Source of the DNA: Clostridia bacterium
GTDB taxonomy: Bacteria; Bacillota_A; Clostridia; Oscillospirales; CAG-272
Assembly: GCA_017411885.1 (NCBI GenBank)
Contig: JAFQPF010000120.1
Span: forward strand, 1 to 5,834
Length of the DNA stretch: 5,834 nt
Reading direction: 5' to 3'
The translations under genes were made by a program, and so were the position numbers. Below the pieces are notes generated by a model. That model worked only from the letters and a program-made list of their open reading frames with translations, was not told where the DNA came from and searched no databases. Of the stretch, positions 5,834 through 5,834 are shown piece by piece. Every line of letters starts with the position of its first letter. Positions within the stretch are counted from its first letter, which is position 1.

Positions 5834-5834
5834 A

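Overview
The window looks like a piece of a Firmicutes chromosome, most likely from a gut-type Clostridia (Oscillospiraceae/Lachnospiraceae-like). The base for this is the protein families present: an SPFH protein with zinc ribbons, a DUF4428 protein, a TFIIB-type zinc-ribbon membrane protein and a TPM protein with a Gly-rich tail. Gram-positive-style lipoproteins, purine-rich Shine-Dalgarno sites and moderate G+C agree with it. No taxonomic marker gene is present, so this is inference.

All eight genes lie on the minus strand and read from right to left. They are the end of an unknown gene (5636-5833, open at the right edge), a small lipoprotein (5157-5645), an SPFH protein with three C-terminal zinc ribbons (3848-5146), a DUF4428 zinc-ribbon protein (3035-3817), a second lipoprotein (2200-3015), a double zinc-ribbon protein with a C-terminal membrane anchor (1109-2194), a TPM protein (308-1096), and a His-rich exported protein cut by the left edge (1-284). 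Junctions run from a 10-nt overlap to a 30-nt gap. I see no terminator or convincing promoter between genes, so the set is probably one operon whose promoter lies beyond the right edge. No stretch without a gene exceeds 30 bases, and there are no RNA genes, mobile elements or CRISPR arrays.

The SPFH, zinc-ribbon/TM and TPM genes match in kind the ydjI, ydjG and ydjH products of Bacillus subtilis. There they work with the PspA homologue YdjF in a phage-shock-like membrane-stress system. No pspA is visible here; DUF4428 and lipoprotein genes are interleaved instead. My reading is an envelope-associated complex. The SPFH protein would be a membrane-associated scaffold, and zinc-ribbon modules (one type shared by the SPFH and DUF4428 proteins) may mediate assembly. 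A TM-anchored zinc-ribbon protein and a TPM protein would link the cytoplasm to the cell surface, with two lipoproteins and a His/Asp/Glu-rich secreted protein outside. The families and layout are seen; the joint function is inferred.
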